A program made the translations under genes and the position numbers. From Sandaracinaceae bacterium (GTDB lineage: Bacteria > Myxococcota_A > Polyangia > Polyangiales > Sandaracinaceae), in the NCBI GenBank assembly GCA_020633195.1, contig JACKEC010000030.1, positions 62,001-126,000 of the forward strand: 64,000 nucleotides of DNA, read 5' to 3'. A model generated the notes under the pieces. The model searched no databases. It saw only the letters and a program-made list of their open reading frames with translations, and was not told the DNA's origin. How positions within the stretch are numbered: the stretch's first letter is position 1; the number at the start of each line of letters is the position of its first letter. Positions 25,867 through 34,580 of this stretch are shown here, in pieces.

Positions 25867-27066
25867 TCACAGCCGGACGGGCACCGGTCGCGTCCTGTCG
25901 TCGCGCGTGCCGTCGCCGAGCTGCCCGCGCGTGTTGTACCCCCAGCACCACGGCCGCCCATCGCCATCGATGGCGCACGTGTGATTGACACCCACGGTGA
26001 CCGCCCGGACGGGCCCGGGGAGCTCGACGCGCACGGGCGGGTGAGCCCCGAACCAAGCCCCGACGGCGAGCTGCCCGCGCGACCCGTCGCCCCAGCACCA
26101 GAGCTCGCCGCGCCGGATCGCGCACGTCACGCTCCACCCGCTCTCGACGACCTCGGCCCCGTCGAGCCCAGGGACCGGCGTCGGGGGGACGCCGTTGCCG
26201 ATCCCCTCGATGCCCAGCTGGCCGAGCGCGTTGCTCCCCCAGCAGTACAGCTCTCCTTCGGTGGACGCGCAGCTGTGGTCGAAGCCCGCCGACACCGACG
26301 TCGGGTCACGCACGCCCGGAACCGTGGTGGGCGCGCCCTCCCACGGGGCGCCGATGAACGGGGGGACGCCGAGCTCGCCGGTGGGGTTGTGACCGAAGCA
26401 GCGGACGTCCGCGTCGACCAAGGCGCACGCGTGGTTGGAGCCGACAGAGACCATCCGCGCGCCGCGGGTCACGCGCTCGCTCCACGCCCCGTCTCGCGCC
26501 CCGAGCTCGCCGCCGCAGAGCACGTTGCTCCTCGTGCCGAGCGTGCAGACCGACGCGCTGCCGACGCCGACGTCGACGACGTCGCCCAGCCCGGACATGG
26601 GCGCGGGCCCGGTCGTCGTCCCGTCGGGTCCCACGGTGCCCCAACACCACAGCCGACCATCCACGTCGATCCCGCAGCTCTGATCGTGGCCCGCGTCGAG
26701 GGCGACCGTCGGCGGCACGTCGATGGGCACGGGCACGAGGCTGTCGCCGACGACCACGTCGAGCGCCAGCTCGCGGTTGCGGTTGTCGCCCCAGCACAGG
26801 ACCCGCCCGTCCTCGTCGAGCGCACAGGTGTGATCGCGCCCCGCCCGGATCTGGACGAACGGTCGGTCGAGCGGTGGGAGCACGCCAGCGTCGAACCGCA
26901 CCCCCGCGTCCAACGACACGCTCGGGCCTCCGTCATGGGCCGCCGCGTCGTCTGTCCCCGCGTCGCGTCCGACGACGTCGAGGCTCAGTCCGGTGCGAGC
27001 TCCGCACGCGCCGAGCGCCAAGGAGCCGAGCAGCGCCATGTACGTCCTCGACATGCGGATCGTCAT
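25867..27066 (-). CDS. RCC1-repeat lipoprotein, paralogue
   Basis: 399 aa from ATG 27066 (an ATG at 27054 is an equally good start). Lipoprotein signal MSRTYMALLGSLALGACG, short DAGTDD linker, then about seven RCC1-type blades such as CALDEDGRVLCWGDNRNREL, CASTEGELYCWGSNALGQLG and CAIDGDGRPWCWGYNTRGQLG. Same plan as 5685-7052 but with a shorter linker. Predicted outer-surface propeller; ligand unknown. It is divergent from the GMC oxidoreductase operon across ~125 bp. Confidence 0.85.
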   Translation of the reverse strand: MTIRMSRTYMALLGSLALGACGARTGLSLDVVGRDAGTDDAAAHDGGPSVSLDAGVRFDAGVLPPLDRPFVQIRAGRDHTCALDEDGRVLCWGDNRNRELALDVVVGDSLVPVPIDVPPTVALDAGHDQSCGIDVDGRLWCWGTVGPDGTTTGPAPMSGLGDVVDVGVGSASVCTLGTRSNVLCGGELGARDGAWSERVTRGARMVSVGSNHACALVDADVRCFGHNPTGELGVPPFIGAPWEGAPTTVPGVRDPTSVSAGFDHSCASTEGELYCWGSNALGQLGIEGIGNGVPPTPVPGLDGAEVVESGWSVTCAIRRGELWCWGDGSRGQLAVGAWFGAHPPVRVELPGPVRAVTVGVNHTCAIDGDGRPWCWGYNTRGQLGDGTRDDRTRPVPVRL

Positions 27067-27191
27067 GGTAGACCAAGGGACCTGCCACCGTGTCCGCTCG
27101 GGTCGATCCGAGAGCGCTCCTCCCTCCCCTTCGTGAGCGCCTGCGCGCCGAATCCGTCACTCGGAGCGCGTCCCGGGTATCCTCCCGCCCC

Positions 27192-27686
27192 GTGTCCTCC
27201 GAGCCCTTGACGCAGATCGCCCCCAGCCGAGCCGCCGCGGACGACCCCTACCTCATCGCGGGCTGGGACTCGCGGGCGCCCTCCCCCGGGCTGTCACCGC
27301 GCTCGTCGCGCCGCGTGCGCGAGATGGCCGAGGGGCTGTTCAGCACCGACGAGGGGCCGCCGCCGCGGGAGCGGATCGACTGGCTGGTGCACGACCTCGA
27401 GGACTTCTTCGGCAACGCGAACTGGCGCGCCGCGACGATCTTCCTCTCGTGCCTGTTCGCGGTGACGTGGCTCGCGCCGCTGCTGCTCGCGCGGCTCCCC
27501 CCGATCGGGCGGCTCGCGGTGCCCGATCGCGTGGAGGCGATCGAGCGCTTCGAGCGCCTCCCCGTCGCGGTCCTCGCGGTGCTGGGCGTCAAGGCGATCC
27601 TCTCGCTCGTCTACTACGAGCACCCGGACGCGGCGCGCGAGATCCGGTGGGATCAGCGCTGCCGCGGGGAGCAGCCGCCGGCATGA
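27192..27686 (+). CDS. Small membrane subunit paired with GMC oxidoreductase
   Basis: 164 aa from a GTG at 27192 (VSSEPLTQIAPS); a longer start at 27090 would extend into Arg-rich sequence. A soluble helical N-terminal half is followed by one hydrophobic span (AATIFLSCLFAVTWLAPLLLARL), then VEAIERFERLPVAVLAVLGV with KAILSLVYYEHPDAAREI. The last motif (K-x(5)-YY-x-P) is what I would expect from the gluconate 2-dehydrogenase subunit 3-like partners of GMC enzymes. The stop overlaps the start of the GMC gene (ATGA), so it is likely the small subunit or membrane anchor of that dehydrogenase. Confidence 0.7.
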   Translation: MSSEPLTQIAPSRAAADDPYLIAGWDSRAPSPGLSPRSSRRVREMAEGLFSTDEGPPPRERIDWLVHDLEDFFGNANWRAATIFLSCLFAVTWLAPLLLARLPPIGRLAVPDRVEAIERFERLPVAVLAVLGVKAILSLVYYEHPDAAREIRWDQRCRGEQPPA

Positions 27687-29221
27687 CCGTCCACCACGCG
27701 TCGAAGCACGCCGGGGACCTCGAGCTCTCGTGCGACGTGGTCGTCATCGGCTCGGGCGCCGGCGGCGCGGTGCTCGCGACGGAGCTCGCGCTCGCCGGGC
27801 GCAGCGTGATCGTGCTCGAGGAAGGGCGGCACGTGCCCGCCGAGGTGCACGGCCGCATGCGCGACTCGCAGTCGCTGCGGCACCTGTGGCGCGACGGCGG
27901 GCTCGGGATGGCGTTCGGCCTCGGCGGCAGCCCTTCGGTCAACCTCACCGTCGGCCGCGGGGTCGGCGGCTCCTCGATGCTGACGGGCGGGGTCTGCTTC
28001 CGCGTGCCCGAGGACGTCAACGACGCGTGGGCGAAGGAGATGGGCCTCTCCGACCTCAGCGCGAAGGGCCTCGACCCGTACTACTCGCGCGTCGAGGAGG
28101 CGGTCCACGTCGAGGAGGTGCCCGAGCACATGCGCTCCCGCTCGACGTCGCTGTTCGCCGAGGGCGCGGCGAAGCTCGGCCACCCGCTCGAGCCGACGCG
28201 CCGCAACACGAAGGGCTGCAACGGCTGTGGACGATGCAACTTCGGTTGCCCCCACCAGGCGAAGCTCAGCGTCGACCTGAGCTACCTCCCCCGCGCGATG
28301 GCGGCTGGCGCGGAGGTCTTCTCGGACTGCCTCGTGACCCACATCGAGCACGAGAACGGGCGCGCGAGCGGGGTGCGAGGGCGCATCTTCAACGGGCCGG
28401 GCCGCAAGCCCAAGGGGCGCCTCCGCGTCCAGGCCAAGGTGGTCGTGTCGAGCTGCGGCGGCCTGCACACCCCCGTCCTGCTCAAGTCGAGCGGGCTCGC
28501 GGGGTTCGGCAGCCAGATCGGCGAGAACCTCACCCTGCACCCCGGCTTCCGCGTGTTCGCGCGCTTCGAAGAGGAGGTGCGCGGCTGGGACGGCGCGATG
28601 CAGAGCGCGTTCACGAACCACTTCCACCACGAGCGGCTGATGCTCATGAGCATCTTCATCCCCGCGAGCATCATCGCCGCGCAGCTCCCCGGCGCCGGGC
28701 CGAACAACCGCCGCGAGCTCGAGGCGGTGCCCCACATCGCGTGCTTCGGCGCGATGGTCCACGACGACGGCCCGGGCACGGTGCGGCGCGGGATCGGCCG
28801 CGAGCCGATCGTCACCTACCGCATGTCGGCGCGGGACAAGGTCGCGATGTTCCGCGCCATCCGCCTCACCGCGGAGACCTACTTCGCGGCCGGCGCGAAG
28901 GTCGTGCACCTGCCCGTCCTGGGGTCGGGGCCGGTGGACGCCGACGGCCTCGCGCGCTTCCCGCTCGAGCAGGTGAGCCCGACCAAGATCGAGTGCGGCT
29001 CGCAGCACCCGCTCGGGACCTGCCGGATGGGCACCGCCGCGGCGTGGTCCGGCGTCAACGCGAACGGTCGCCTTTGGGGGACCGAGAACGTCTACGTCGC
29101 CGACGGGAGCGTCATCCCGAGCAGCCTCGGGGTGAACCCGCAGCTGACGATCATGGCGATGAGCACGCGGATCGCGGAGCGGATCCTCGACGCCTTCCCG
29201 CGCCACCGCGCGCAGGCGTGA
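27683..29221 (+). CDS. GMC-family FAD oxidoreductase (alcohol oxidase/dehydrogenase type)
   Basis: 512 aa from ATG 27683. FAD-binding Rossmann motif VVVIGSGAGGAVLATELA near 19 and VIVLEEG; GVGGSSMLTGGVCFRVP is the GMC signature 1 region; GSQHPLGTCRMGT near 440 carries the active-site histidine; VADGSVIPSSLGVNPQLTIM is the C-terminal FAD contact. A cysteine cluster CNGCGRCNFGCP (near 179-190) resembles an iron-sulphur ligand set and is the type seen in long-chain alcohol oxidase-like GMC proteins; whether a cluster is bound is unproven. Likely oxidises long-chain or sterol-like alcohols at the membrane, with the preceding small subunit. Ends in GTGA overlap with the next gene. Confidence 0.9.
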   Translation: MTVHHASKHAGDLELSCDVVVIGSGAGGAVLATELALAGRSVIVLEEGRHVPAEVHGRMRDSQSLRHLWRDGGLGMAFGLGGSPSVNLTVGRGVGGSSMLTGGVCFRVPEDVNDAWAKEMGLSDLSAKGLDPYYSRVEEAVHVEEVPEHMRSRSTSLFAEGAAKLGHPLEPTRRNTKGCNGCGRCNFGCPHQAKLSVDLSYLPRAMAAGAEVFSDCLVTHIEHENGRASGVRGRIFNGPGRKPKGRLRVQAKVVVSSCGGLHTPVLLKSSGLAGFGSQIGENLTLHPGFRVFARFEEEVRGWDGAMQSAFTNHFHHERLMLMSIFIPASIIAAQLPGAGPNNRRELEAVPHIACFGAMVHDDGPGTVRRGIGREPIVTYRMSARDKVAMFRAIRLTAETYFAAGAKVVHLPVLGSGPVDADGLARFPLEQVSPTKIECGSQHPLGTCRMGTAAAWSGVNANGRLWGTENVYVADGSVIPSSLGVNPQLTIMAMSTRIAERILDAFPRHRAQA

Positions 29222-30483
29222 CGACCTCGTCCAGCCGCGGCGCCCACCTCGAGCGCGACGCCGCGGACGAGCTCGCGGAGGCGCTCGAGGACCACGCGCT
29301 GCACCTCGACGGCGCGCGAGCGCGCCACCGCGCCCACCTCGTGCGCGCCATCGAGCTCGCGTACGAAGCGCTCGCGATCGCGCCGACCCTCACGGGCGCG
29401 CGCCTCACGCTCGTGCGGGCCCACGCTGCCCGCGCCGAGGACGCGCGCCACGGCGCGGGTCAGCTCTCGCGGGGCTCGCAGCGCGCGCCGACGGAGGCCG
29501 ACTGCGAGGACGGCTGGGAGCGGGTCGAGGCGATCGTCGCCACCGCCGAGGCGTCCGCGCTCGAGGCCCGCCGGATCGCGACGGAGCTCGGCGACCCGGT
29601 GGCCGATCGCGCGGCGCGGGCCGCCGAGATCGCCGCGCGCGAGGCCCGCCGGATCGTCGAGGAGCGCAACCACGCGTACACCTTCCACGCCGACCCCGGC
29701 TTCTCGTTCGGCGAGGGCTACTACCTCGCCGCCGCCGCGGTGCTCGCGGGCGTCGCGATCCAGCTCCGGCCCGGCGCGCCTCAGGCCGCGCAGGCGGCGC
29801 GCTTCCTCCGGGACGCGGGCCTCGCGGATCGGGTCGTCCCGTACCGCTCGCGGCCGCGCGCCAACAAGGCCCTCCCCGCGCTCGTCGCGGACGCGTTCCG
29901 GGCCGACGCGGAGGGCGCCCGAGCGAGGCTCCGCGCAGCGTTCCTCGGCGACGCGCCGATCCCCGACGCGATCGCCGGGTGGGCCGACGACGGGCTCTCG
30001 AGGGCGCCGCGGGGCGACAAGATCCTTCTCTGGGTCCGGCACGCCGCGCACCACCCGACGCGGAACTCGACGCACGCCGAGCTCGTCGAGCTGAGCCGTC
30101 GCGCGCTCGAGCACGGCCTGACGCCGATCCTGATCGGCGACGCGCTCCGCGACGGCGAGGTCCCCGCGGGGGCCGTCGATCTCACCTTGTTCTGGCGGCT
30201 CGAGCTGTTCCAGGGCGACGACATGCGCCGCGCGCAGCTCCAGCTCTTCGAGCACCTGAGGCGCGCGCACCGGCTCGTCGGGCAGGTCGGCGTCACCACC
30301 GCGGCGATGGACGGCCCGGCGCTGCTCGGCCTCCCGACGATGTACCTGACCCAGGCGCCGAACGTGCGGCTCGGCCGGTGGGTGGGCGTCGTCCCGGGCT
30401 ACGAGGAGGTCGTGCGCCGCGAGGGGTACCTCGAGCACGTGAGCGGGACCTTCGCGAGGTGGTCGAGCGAGGAAGGAAGGTGA
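29218..30483 (+). CDS. Hypothetical two-part protein (helical repeat + GT-B-like domain)
   Basis: 421 aa from GTG 29218, overlapping the GMC stop by 4 nt. The N-terminal ~250 residues are Ala-rich helices with TPR-like spacing (LVRAIELAYEALAIAPTLTGARLTL). The C-terminal ~170 residues look Rossmann-like: KILLWVRHAAHHPTRNSTH, then LSRRALEHGLTPILIGDALR, and VGVTTAAMDGPALLGLPTMY, which resembles the donor-side end of GT-B glycosyltransferases such as the heptosyltransferase group. I could not identify catalytic residues. Operon context with a GMC oxidoreductase gives no clear role. Confidence 0.65.
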   Translation: MTTSSSRGAHLERDAADELAEALEDHALHLDGARARHRAHLVRAIELAYEALAIAPTLTGARLTLVRAHAARAEDARHGAGQLSRGSQRAPTEADCEDGWERVEAIVATAEASALEARRIATELGDPVADRAARAAEIAAREARRIVEERNHAYTFHADPGFSFGEGYYLAAAAVLAGVAIQLRPGAPQAAQAARFLRDAGLADRVVPYRSRPRANKALPALVADAFRADAEGARARLRAAFLGDAPIPDAIAGWADDGLSRAPRGDKILLWVRHAAHHPTRNSTHAELVELSRRALEHGLTPILIGDALRDGEVPAGAVDLTLFWRLELFQGDDMRRAQLQLFEHLRRAHRLVGQVGVTTAAMDGPALLGLPTMYLTQAPNVRLGRWVGVVPGYEEVVRREGYLEHVSGTFARWSSEEGR

Positions 30484-30509
30484 CGTCGCCGCGCCCGTAG
30501 ACAACGCGC

Positions 30510-30857
30510 ATGAACACGAAGACCTGGAGCTTGGCGCTGATCACCTTGGCGCTCCTCGGCGGCTGCACGAGCGAGGAGGACCGGCAGAACGCGGCCACCC
30601 GCGCGGAGATGGAGACGCAACAAGCGGCGATCATCGACGCGGCCGGCTCGGACTGCGGCGGCATGATGCGCGGCCTCGACGCCTGGTACGAGGAGCACCG
30701 CGCCGAAGCGGACGCGTCGGACGCTTGGTACAATACACTGTCGGACTCGCAGAAGGACGACCTGATGCAGGACCAGCCGGCCCACGGCGCCGCGTTCCGC
30801 AGCCGCATCACCGCGCTCATCCGCTGCGGCGGCGTCTCCTGGTTCAGCGAGCGCTGA
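30510..30857 (+). CDS. Small lipoprotein
   Basis: 115 aa from ATG 30510. Signal peptide MNTKTWSLALITLALLGGC, lipobox Cys at 19. The mature part is short, helical and acidic with two further cysteines, in CGGMMRGLDAWYEEH and IRCGGVSWF. No family recognised. About 26 bp after the preceding gene, so it may be the last gene of that transcript. Its base composition is lower in GC than its neighbours (e.g. 'tacaatacactg' near 30728). Confidence 0.7.
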   Translation: MNTKTWSLALITLALLGGCTSEEDRQNAATRAEMETQQAAIIDAAGSDCGGMMRGLDAWYEEHRAEADASDAWYNTLSDSQKDDLMQDQPAHGAAFRSRITALIRCGGVSWFSER

Positions 30858-30955
30858 GCGCGAGCGCCTCATGGGACGTGTCCCCTCCACCGGGCGGCGC
30901 GACGTGTTCCTTCGCGCCTCTGGCGGCAGGAACGACTCTTGCGCACTCTCCTCTC

Positions 30956-33142
30956 GTGCGACTCGTCCTCCTCTCGCTCGTCACCGCGCTCGGCTGCGGC
31001 GGACCCATCGCTCCACCCCCGGCCACGTCAGCCGACGCGCCGAGCGGGTCGGGGGAGGCGTCCGCGCCCCGCGCGCGCTGGGACCTCGAGGTCGCGGGCG
31101 AGGGGCGCTTCGTCCTCGCGCTCTTCCCGTGTGACCAGGACCTCGGCCTCGTCTACTCCACCGGCGGCTCGTCGCCCGGGGTGCGCGTCGCGTGCCGCGA
31201 CGGCGACGGCCGATGGGCGCGACGGGATCAGCGCGAGGGGACGGTCACGAGCGCCGAGCGCGTCCGCGGCGACGGCAGCGAGAGCTGGCTCGTGGGCGCG
31301 GTCTGGGGCGCCACCGGCGACGCCCTCGGGCTCACCACGCTCCACGCGAACGGGACGCTCGGTGACGCGCGCGCCCTGCCGGTAGGCGCCTGGCTCGACG
31401 GAACCGAGCGGGCCTTCCGGGGCGCCGACGGTCACCTCCACGCCTGCCTCCGCGCGCGCATCGACGAGCGCGGCGGCGCCTCCACCGGAAGCCTACGTCA
31501 CGCCACCGACGAGGGCGGCGAGTGGACGACGGAGGACCTCTCGAACGAAGCCTACGAGTGCGCGTTCGCCGACGACCCCGACGGTGGGGTCGCGTGGGGC
31601 GTGGTCGAGCCCGGGGCGCTCGTCGTCCATCGGACGGGCCACGCCGATCTGCGCGTGCCGGTCGAGGGCCACGCCGCGATCGGCTTCGACGCCGCGGGCG
31701 CGCTGACGGCGATCGCGGTCGACGAAGCGGGGATCACGTGGATCCACGGGGGCTCACGCGATCGCCTCGACGCCCCCCTCCAGGCGGCTCGGGGGAGGTT
31801 CGCGACGGTCTTCGCGACCGACGGAACGCCGCGGGTCCTCTACGCGTCCGCCGCGGGGGGTCTGCGCTACGCGACCGGCACCGCGGAGGGCTGGCAGGTG
31901 GAGGACGTCTTCGACGGAGCGGTCGGCCCCACCGCGGTGTCGCTCGCGCTCGACGCCCAGGGTCGACCCGCCGTCGCCTTCGCGCAGGACCGCTGGTCCG
32001 TGGTAGCGCGTCGCGTCGAGGCGCCTTGCGCGGCGGGTCAGCAGCTCGTCGACGAGGTCTGCTGTTGGCCCGGTCAGACCCGAACGGCGAGCGGCTGCGA
32101 GGGCGCCCCGTCGTGTCCGGCCACGTACTACCCCACGGCCGATGGCTGCGCGCCCTTCTCCGCCGTCGATCGCTGGGCGCTCGCGCGCTGCCCCGAGCGC
32201 CGGCTTCACGACGAGGACCGAGAGCCCTACGCGGCCTGCGTCGCGCTCACCGAGAGCGAGGCGCCGGTGCGCGAGCCCCTCGCCCGCGCCTGCGAGGCCG
32301 GCGACGGCGCGCGCTGCTTCGCGCTGGCGGAGGTGCTCGGGTCCCCGCTCCTCGACTACCGGGTCGTGCTCTCCGCGCGCTGCCCGGCGGGCCGATGCAT
32401 CGCGCGCCACGCCGAGGTCTCGCGAGGGCAAGGCGGCGATCCCGCGGCCATGCGAGCCCCGCACGAGCGCGGCTGCGCGCTCGGTCACGGCGACGCCTGC
32501 CTGGCGCTCGCGCTGGCCAGCGAGCCCGCCGAGGCCCTCCCGCTCTTCGCGGATCGCTGCCGCGCCGGCGACCCCTCGGCCTGCGCCTGGGTCGCCTTCG
32601 AGCGCCGCGCGAGCCCCGACGACCCGCGCGTGCCCGAGGCCCTCGCGCAGCTCGAGGCGGTCTGCGACGCGGGGGACGCGGCGGCCTGCGTGGACCTTGG
32701 CGTGCTGCGGCTGCGGGGGGTCGGCGCCGCCCCCGATCCCCGCGCGGCCGCGCAGCGCTTCGCCGCCCCCTGCGGCGTCGTCGAACGAAGCGAGGAGCCC
32801 CTCGACGACGACGAGCTCCCGCCCGCGGCGGGCCCCGCGTACGACCCCCTCGAGCCCCACGACCCACGGGTCCGCGCGTGCGTCCAGCTCGCCGCGGTCG
32901 CAGACCATCACCCCGCCGCGGTGAACCGCGCGACGTGGCGTGACTCGGCCGCGCCCACGATCCTCACCGAGGCCTGCGACGAAGGCGTCACCGTCGCCTG
33001 CGACGCGCTCGCGTCGATGTACCGCGGCGGTCACGGCGTGCGACGCGACCGCGCGCGCGCCACCGCGCTGCGCGAGCAGGCCTGCGAGGCCAACGACCCG
33101 GGGGGCCCCGACGCGCTCGAGGGCTGCCCGACGGATCGCTGA
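30956..33142 (+). CDS. Sel1-like repeat lipoprotein with propeller-like N-terminus
   Basis: 728 aa from GTG 30956 (VRLVLLSLVTALGCGG), giving a lipobox Cys at 14. Residues about 40-360 are beta-rich with repeated G-x-x-x-A/V-x-x patterns typical of a propeller-like domain. From about 360 come cysteine-bounded helical units: CEAGDGARCFALAEVLGS, CALGHGDACLALALASEPAE, CRAGDPSACAWVAFE, CDAGDAAACVDLGVLRLRG, CDEGVTVACDALASMYRGGH. These are the disulfide-containing Sel1-like (SLR) repeats common in myxobacterial lipoproteins. Function in the envelope unknown. Confidence 0.8.
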   Translation: MRLVLLSLVTALGCGGPIAPPPATSADAPSGSGEASAPRARWDLEVAGEGRFVLALFPCDQDLGLVYSTGGSSPGVRVACRDGDGRWARRDQREGTVTSAERVRGDGSESWLVGAVWGATGDALGLTTLHANGTLGDARALPVGAWLDGTERAFRGADGHLHACLRARIDERGGASTGSLRHATDEGGEWTTEDLSNEAYECAFADDPDGGVAWGVVEPGALVVHRTGHADLRVPVEGHAAIGFDAAGALTAIAVDEAGITWIHGGSRDRLDAPLQAARGRFATVFATDGTPRVLYASAAGGLRYATGTAEGWQVEDVFDGAVGPTAVSLALDAQGRPAVAFAQDRWSVVARRVEAPCAAGQQLVDEVCCWPGQTRTASGCEGAPSCPATYYPTADGCAPFSAVDRWALARCPERRLHDEDREPYAACVALTESEAPVREPLARACEAGDGARCFALAEVLGSPLLDYRVVLSARCPAGRCIARHAEVSRGQGGDPAAMRAPHERGCALGHGDACLALALASEPAEALPLFADRCRAGDPSACAWVAFERRASPDDPRVPEALAQLEAVCDAGDAAACVDLGVLRLRGVGAAPDPRAAAQRFAAPCGVVERSEEPLDDDELPPAAGPAYDPLEPHDPRVRACVQLAAVADHHPAAVNRATWRDSAAPTILTEACDEGVTVACDALASMYRGGHGVRRDRARATALREQACEANDPGGPDALEGCPTDR

Positions 33143-33153
33143 TCGACTCGCGC

Positions 33154-33297
33154 CTAGATCTCCTCGGCGACCATGACGCGGTGTCCGTCCACCGTGCGGA
33201 GCGCCATCTCCCGCATGCCCCACGACTCGTCGGTCGGGGGCTTCAGGACCTCCGCGCCCTCGGCGACCGCGAAGCATGACGTCGCGGACGACGTCCG
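33154..33297 (-). pseudogene. C-terminal stump of a glyoxalase/VOC-fold gene
   Basis: Reading the minus strand to the TAG at 33154-33156 gives about 47 codons, ending with AEGAEVLKPPTDESWGMREM and DGHRVMVAEEI. This is the terminal strand-and-helix of a vicinal-oxygen-chelate (glyoxalase/bleomycin-resistance-type) protein: GA-E-V-x-x-P-P, W-G-M-R-E, DGHR. No start codon or N-terminal half is present; the frame runs straight back into the TGA of the DUF2378-like gene, which is in the same frame. Deletion remnant or read-through extension. Confidence 0.6.
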
Positions 33298-33849
33298 TCA
33301 GCCGCGGGACCAGCGGCAGTCGAAGCGCACGACGTCGCCATCGACGGAGAGCTCGGTGAACGTCTCCACGCCGCCGCCGAGCTCGACGACGCCGTCGAGC
33401 GCGGCGGCGATGCCGCGCAGGTAGCTCGGCTCGCGCATCGCTTCGGGGACGCCGTCCACGACGATCGCCGCGGCGCCCTCGTCGACGCGCTCGTAGCGCG
33501 GCGCCCCGCAGTGGCGATAGATGAGGGTCCAGCCGTAGGGGACGCGCCGCAGCGCCGCGTGAGGCGACAGGCCCACGCGGCGGAGCGCGGTGAGGATCGG
33601 CCCCAGCAGCGGGCCGCGCCCCGACTCCGCGATCGCGTCGCGGCCCCACCTCCGAGCGCGCTCGAGGCCCGCGATCTCCTCCACCGCGCCCGTGAGCGAC
33701 ACGTCCAGCTCGAGCGGCAGCCACGCCGTCCGGATCGAGGCCTCGATGGTCGCGATCGGCTTCGCGCAGCGCTCGCGGATGCGCGCCGACGCCTCGTCAC
33801 CCAGGGCGTCGAGCGCCTTGACGTTCGAGGCGAGGTGGCTCGCGCGCAT
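33298..33849 (-). CDS. DUF2378/TIGR02265-like myxobacterial protein (tentative)
   Basis: 183 aa from ATG 33849 (MRASHLASNVKALDALGDEA); a GTG at 33864 and an ATG at 33924 are possible longer starts. An alpha/beta protein with TAWLPLELDVSLTGAVEEI, ARRWGRDAIAESGRGPLLGP, LRRVPYGWTLIYRHCG, PSYLRGIAAALDGVVEL and DGDVVRFDCRW. The order (helical start, 'GR-A', mid-strand, then G-x-x-x-A-x-L helix and terminal strands) resembles the myxobacteria-restricted TIGR02265/DUF2378 family, which is related to heme-NO-binding-like folds; I hold this only moderately. It is divergent from a TetR gene across ~110 bp. Confidence 0.6.
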   Translation of the reverse strand: MRASHLASNVKALDALGDEASARIRERCAKPIATIEASIRTAWLPLELDVSLTGAVEEIAGLERARRWGRDAIAESGRGPLLGPILTALRRVGLSPHAALRRVPYGWTLIYRHCGAPRYERVDEGAAAIVVDGVPEAMREPSYLRGIAAALDGVVELGGGVETFTELSVDGDVVRFDCRWSRG

Positions 33850-33932
33850 GAGGGGATCGGGCACGGGCCGAAGCATAGCGGGGCAGCGTCGGGCGTCGCG
33901 GATGGGTCCTGGAGCCCGGGGCACGCCAATCC

Positions 33933-33961
33933 TTGACGCCGTTAATTTAACGTCGTAAAGG
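33933..33961 (+). promoter_or_regulatory. Sigma70-type promoter with operator palindrome for the TetR gene
   Basis: TTGACG (33933-33938) and TAAAGG (33956-33961) are separated by exactly 17 bp. The spacer contains the palindrome CGTTAA-T-TTAACG (33940-33952), an AT-rich island in otherwise GC-rich DNA. This is a classical layout for TetR autorepression. Transcription would start about at the GTG at 33969, so the message is probably leaderless. Confidence 0.7.
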
Positions 33962-33968
33962 ATTGCCC

Positions 33969-34580
33969 GTGGGTCGCCCCGTCCTCACCGACGAGCAGGT
34001 CGAAGACTTCCGCGCGCGAGCGTGCGAGGTCGCGATGCAGCTCTTCGTCGACGAGGGCTACGAGGGCTTCACGCTCCGCGCGCTCGCCAAGGAGCTCGGG
34101 TGCTCGCACGCCACGCCGTACCGCTACTTCGCGGGCAAGCCGGGGATCTTCGCGGCCGTCCGGGCGCAAGGTTTCGTGCGATTCGGCAGCTTCCTGCGGC
34201 AGCGGCTCGAGGGGGAGACGGTGCCCATCGAGCGGGTGCGCATCCTCGCCCGCGCGTACTTCGACTTCTCCGTCGAGCAGGCCGCCGCGTTCACGATCAT
34301 CTTCGAGATGGGCCAGCCGCTGCCCGACGAGCCGGAGACCTCGCGCGAGGCCGGCCGCGACGCGTGGTCCGTGCTCTACGGCGTGATCGCCGAGGCCGTC
34401 GACGCGGGCGCGCTCGAGGGCGAGGTGAACGAGCTCGCCCACACGATGTGGGCGGGCATCCACGGCGTGGCGACGCTGCACCTCGCGAGCAAGCTCGCGA
34501 TGGGGCGAGACGCCGAGGCGATGCTGACTTCGATGACCGACGCGCTCATCCGCGCGCACCAACCCCGAGGCAAGTCATGA
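33969..34580 (+). CDS. TetR-family transcriptional regulator
   Basis: 203 aa from GTG 33969 (VGRPVLTDEQVEDFR); a TTG two codons upstream is possible, but the promoter position favours a leaderless GTG start. N-terminal HTH at about residues 10-55: ACEVAMQLFVDEGYEGFTLR, then ALAKELGCSHATPYRYFAGK, the typical TetR helix 2-3 with 'YRYF'. The C-terminal domain is helical and resembles the ligand-binding part of regulators with a WHG/TetR_C_33-type domain (AHTMWAGIHGVATLHLASKL). It overlaps the start of the oxidoreductase gene by 4 nt (ATGA), so it likely controls that gene as well as itself. Confidence 0.9.
   Translation: MGRPVLTDEQVEDFRARACEVAMQLFVDEGYEGFTLRALAKELGCSHATPYRYFAGKPGIFAAVRAQGFVRFGSFLRQRLEGETVPIERVRILARAYFDFSVEQAAAFTIIFEMGQPLPDEPETSREAGRDAWSVLYGVIAEAVDAGALEGEVNELAHTMWAGIHGVATLHLASKLAMGRDAEAMLTSMTDALIRAHQPRGKS

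Noticed and set aside
28218..28253. Cysteine cluster in the GMC enzyme as proof of a bound iron-sulphur centre.
   Set aside because: Spacing is suggestive only; GMC relatives carry similar cysteines without a demonstrated cluster, so it is reported as unproven.
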